From contig CM038214.1 in NCBI GenBank assembly GCA_021442155.1, forward strand, positions 137,182,040 to 137,246,039: a stretch of DNA of 64,000 nt, written 5' to 3'. The notes under the pieces were generated by a model that was not told where the DNA came from, made no database searches, and worked only from the letters and a program-made list of their open reading frames with translations. Positions 61,601 through 64,000 of this stretch are shown piece by piece (positions within the stretch are counted from its first letter, which is position 1; each line of letters begins with the position of its first letter). The translations under genes were made by a program, and so were the position numbers. Origin of the DNA: Cymbidium sinense (lineage: Eukaryota; Streptophyta; Magnoliopsida; Asparagales; Orchidaceae).

Positions 61601-64000
61601 ATACATTTCTTTGCATTCATCATCAAAGTATGTTAAGATTTACATTGTATGTATAGGTATGCTTAAGATTATTCATATGCATGATATACATGACAGAAAG
61701 AAATAAATGAATGTGTGTTATGTGATAGTAATCCATCCTAATTAATCCTAAGATGCATTTCTTATTGAATGAGGTTATTTAGAATGAACTTAAACTTAGG
61801 ATTAATTAAAACACATAATTAGTCATTCATTAAAGAAAATTAAGCTAATTAACTTACCTTAGAAATGACTTAAGGTAATAAAGAGAGATTCCCTCTCTTT
61901 TCTCTTTATAACACTTAGTTGCGTGTTACATGAAACAAAAAAAAATACTAAGTAAAATCTCTAAATCAACTAAACTACTTAAAGAGAAATTAACCCTTTA
62001 TAAATTAAATCTTTACACTTAGCAAATCATAACTCTAAAGCCTAGTTAGGATATACCACACAAGCTTTAACACATGCACATTAGACTAAGTCACCATTTC
62101 TAGCTTTATGTTAGGGCAGTGCACGGTTTGATGAATGTTTGGTTTTGTGATGTATTATTTTAGATTAGGGTGTATGAGCATAGTTTCGAATGATTTGCTT
62201 AATCATATTTTATGCAGGGGGTTGTGCTTAAGGGGCTACTGTAATAAAAATATAAATATTTTGTGTAGGTTGCTTAGCCCCTAAGCATAGCCCAAGTTAG
62301 GATAGGTAGACTTTGTTACCCATGTGTGAGGTGCTAAGTCCAAATTATTCCTATAACCTTGGGTTGTATGGTGTTTAGCTAACACTTATTTTGTAGCTAG
62401 ATTTACTTTCCTTCCTTTTAATGTAATTTTTGTATCAGGATTAGGATAAGTGTTATGGGGATTAAGGTGAACATGGTTATAAGATCATGTCTTATATACC
62501 ATGTGATGCCTTTGGAGCAAGCTACATCCCAATCAAGCCAAAAGAAAGAAAGAGATGGAGCGAAGCAAAGTGAAGAAATGAAAGATGAAGAGTGGAGATT
62601 GGAGGATGAAGAATGCAGACCCCCCATAACACTTATCATTTTTATAATTATAATTATTCTTTCACTATGATATGTAAGGGTAGAGCTCGTACCCACATTT
62701 CTTTTCAGGGATTGGTCTAATGACCCTCTTATTCTTTTGTGATAGCTTTATAAAATGATTTGATATTTTGTTTAGCTTGTGCATTAGAAATGTCATGTAT
62801 GTTCATAATTTCTTTATGATTGGTGATTGCTATGTGGCCTGGATACGATTAGGCTCTTAGGATAAAAAAAATTTTATATCCTACTAACAACTCATAACTA
62901 ATATTTTAAAATAACTTATAACCTCATATAAAAGCCTAAGAATTAAATCAAGATAATAAAAATATTTAAAAACCCCTTTAGCAGGATGATTGTATGTATA
63001 ATATCATGCATTTCATACTCTTACACTCTTGTTAAGAGAGGGCTTCTATCTGCCAGAGAATAAATGCTTAACCTGTAAGAAGCTTTGATGGAAAAACACA
63101 TCTTTCTCTTTTGATTTGGCCCATAATCAATTTCTCATGCATTTAGGCATACAAAATCCTATGGCATGTGTCAAAATAAAAAAAGTCCAAAAATCAAATA
63201 AAACTTGACAATATTTGTATTAGATTTAAGTCATTATTCATGCCCTTCATGATCTAGTCTCTTAGGGATTGAATTTAAGGACTTAGTTTCTCTTCTAAAT
63301 AAATGATAGCATAATCATCTTGCAAAGCATATGACTTGCCTACATGGATTTAAAGTAGGAGGAGTTAGTTGGTTGCCACTCCAGGCGGTAATAAGTCCAA
63401 CAGTCAGTGGTTTACCCTCTCTTGTGGAGGTAAACCATATACCCATTTTTTCTCCTTAGATTTAGGTCATGTTTTAGTCCTCGCTAAAGCTCCCTATATT
63501 TAGGATCTGAGGTTATTATTTTCCTTTGTGGGCTACAAGCATAAATCCTCACCTGTTAAGCATTTTCACAATCTTGTGTTGTGGAATTATAAGTCCTAGA
63601 TTTCTAATAAAAATTCAATTCAAATAAATAAATCTCCTCAAAATTTAAATACATAAAACCCAACCATATGATAGATTGGAGTGCTCACTAGGTTTCATAA
63701 TATCATGGGCACTCACTACTCATCTCCTTTGGTCTCGATAATAACTCTCACCTTTTGATCTCTCCCATTTGGTTTTTCAAAATACAACCAATCCTTTGAT
63801 AGTCCTAACTTTGAATTATTTGGAGACAACAATTGTCACTTTAATCGAGAGTATTCTCAAGGGATTCATTTCCTTGAGATGTTTAACTATGGAGGCTTGC
63901 CTCCATAGGGAACTTAACAAACCCAATTTAAATAAACCCTACTTTACTTTTTCATGTAAAGTAGGGGAAAAATCTCTAGTATATTTGAAGACCCATCATG

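Larger units (their letters stand above)
51112..64000 (+). mobile_element. Element C, 3' part of a Tat-lineage retrotransposon
   Basis: Begins inside RT at the junction with a minus-strand LTR tip and runs through RT, RNase H, second RNase H, integrase, 3' region and an LTR starting at 56281 that leaves the window. It has the most complete pol of the three copies. Its own 5' half (5' LTR, leader, gag, protease) is not in the window. The simplest reading is that a minus-orientation element inserted into C's RT gene and was later reduced to LTR pieces. Confidence 0.88.
56281..64000 (+). repeat. 3' LTR of element C, cut by the window edge
   Basis: Starts TGTTGACCTCAATTTTAG and is colinear with the LTR at 34146 over its first half and with the common distal third. 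The last bases in the window correspond to about 14755 in the B LTR, so the full length would be about 7.9 kb. It contains AT hairpins (56842, 57015), a TTGACC-rich block (57380-58080), a donor-like site (58973), a 10-bp hairpin (59182-59207), an AT-rich block and a 240-bp duplication (61125-61600). Open frames such as 58078-58308 and 62455-62670 match no element protein. Confidence 0.87.

Overview
The window is eukaryotic, AT-rich plant nuclear DNA with no recognisable host gene. Essentially all of it is one family of very large Ty3/gypsy LTR retrotransposons, nested and decayed. Four things place the family in the plant Tat/Ogre-type lineage. There is an 18-nt primer-binding site matching the 3' end of a tRNA-Arg plus CCA (14917-14934). 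The pol order is protease, reverse transcriptase, RNase H, a second ('archaeal-type') RNase H, integrase. There is no chromodomain. Long non-coding leader and 3' regions carry tandem repeats. The host species cannot be named from this sequence; plant-type TTTAGGG repeats occur once, inside an LTR.

Layout. (1) 1-7367: element A, entering from the left edge in its 5' leader hairpin array, then gag, protease and the first part of RT. (2) 7368-31762: element B, inserted into A's RT. It has a 5' LTR (7368-14906), the PBS, a hairpin-array leader, gag/pol remnants, a long repeat-rich 3' region (24871-28193) and a 3' LTR (28194-31762) cut off part-way. (3) 31763-42125: remains of an element resuming at the integrase C-terminus, then 3' region and a complete-looking LTR (34146-about 42125). 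This is best read as the far end of A, with the middle of A's pol and half of B's 3' LTR lost in one deletion. (4) 42180-51111: three LTR pieces on the minus strand, one nearly full length (42977-49769). (5) 51112-64000: element C, from RT through integrase and 3' region to an LTR starting at 56281 and leaving the window.

Every coding region is broken by stops and frameshifts, so none of the copies can encode a complete set of proteins. Catalytic residues are lost in different places: the RT YxDD aspartate in A, the integrase glutamate in B and the first integrase aspartate in C. Copy C is the best preserved for RT and both RNases H.

Most unusual features. The LTRs are about 7.5-7.9 kb, making the whole element about 28 kb or more. 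The leader between PBS and gag holds 14 to 20 tandem stem-loops per element, in which the loop sequence is constant while the stem sequence changes on both sides together. Further hairpins lie near the PBS, in the LTR and just before the 3' LTR. The LTR copies at 34146-42125 and 42180-51111 face each other as a multi-kilobase inverted repeat.
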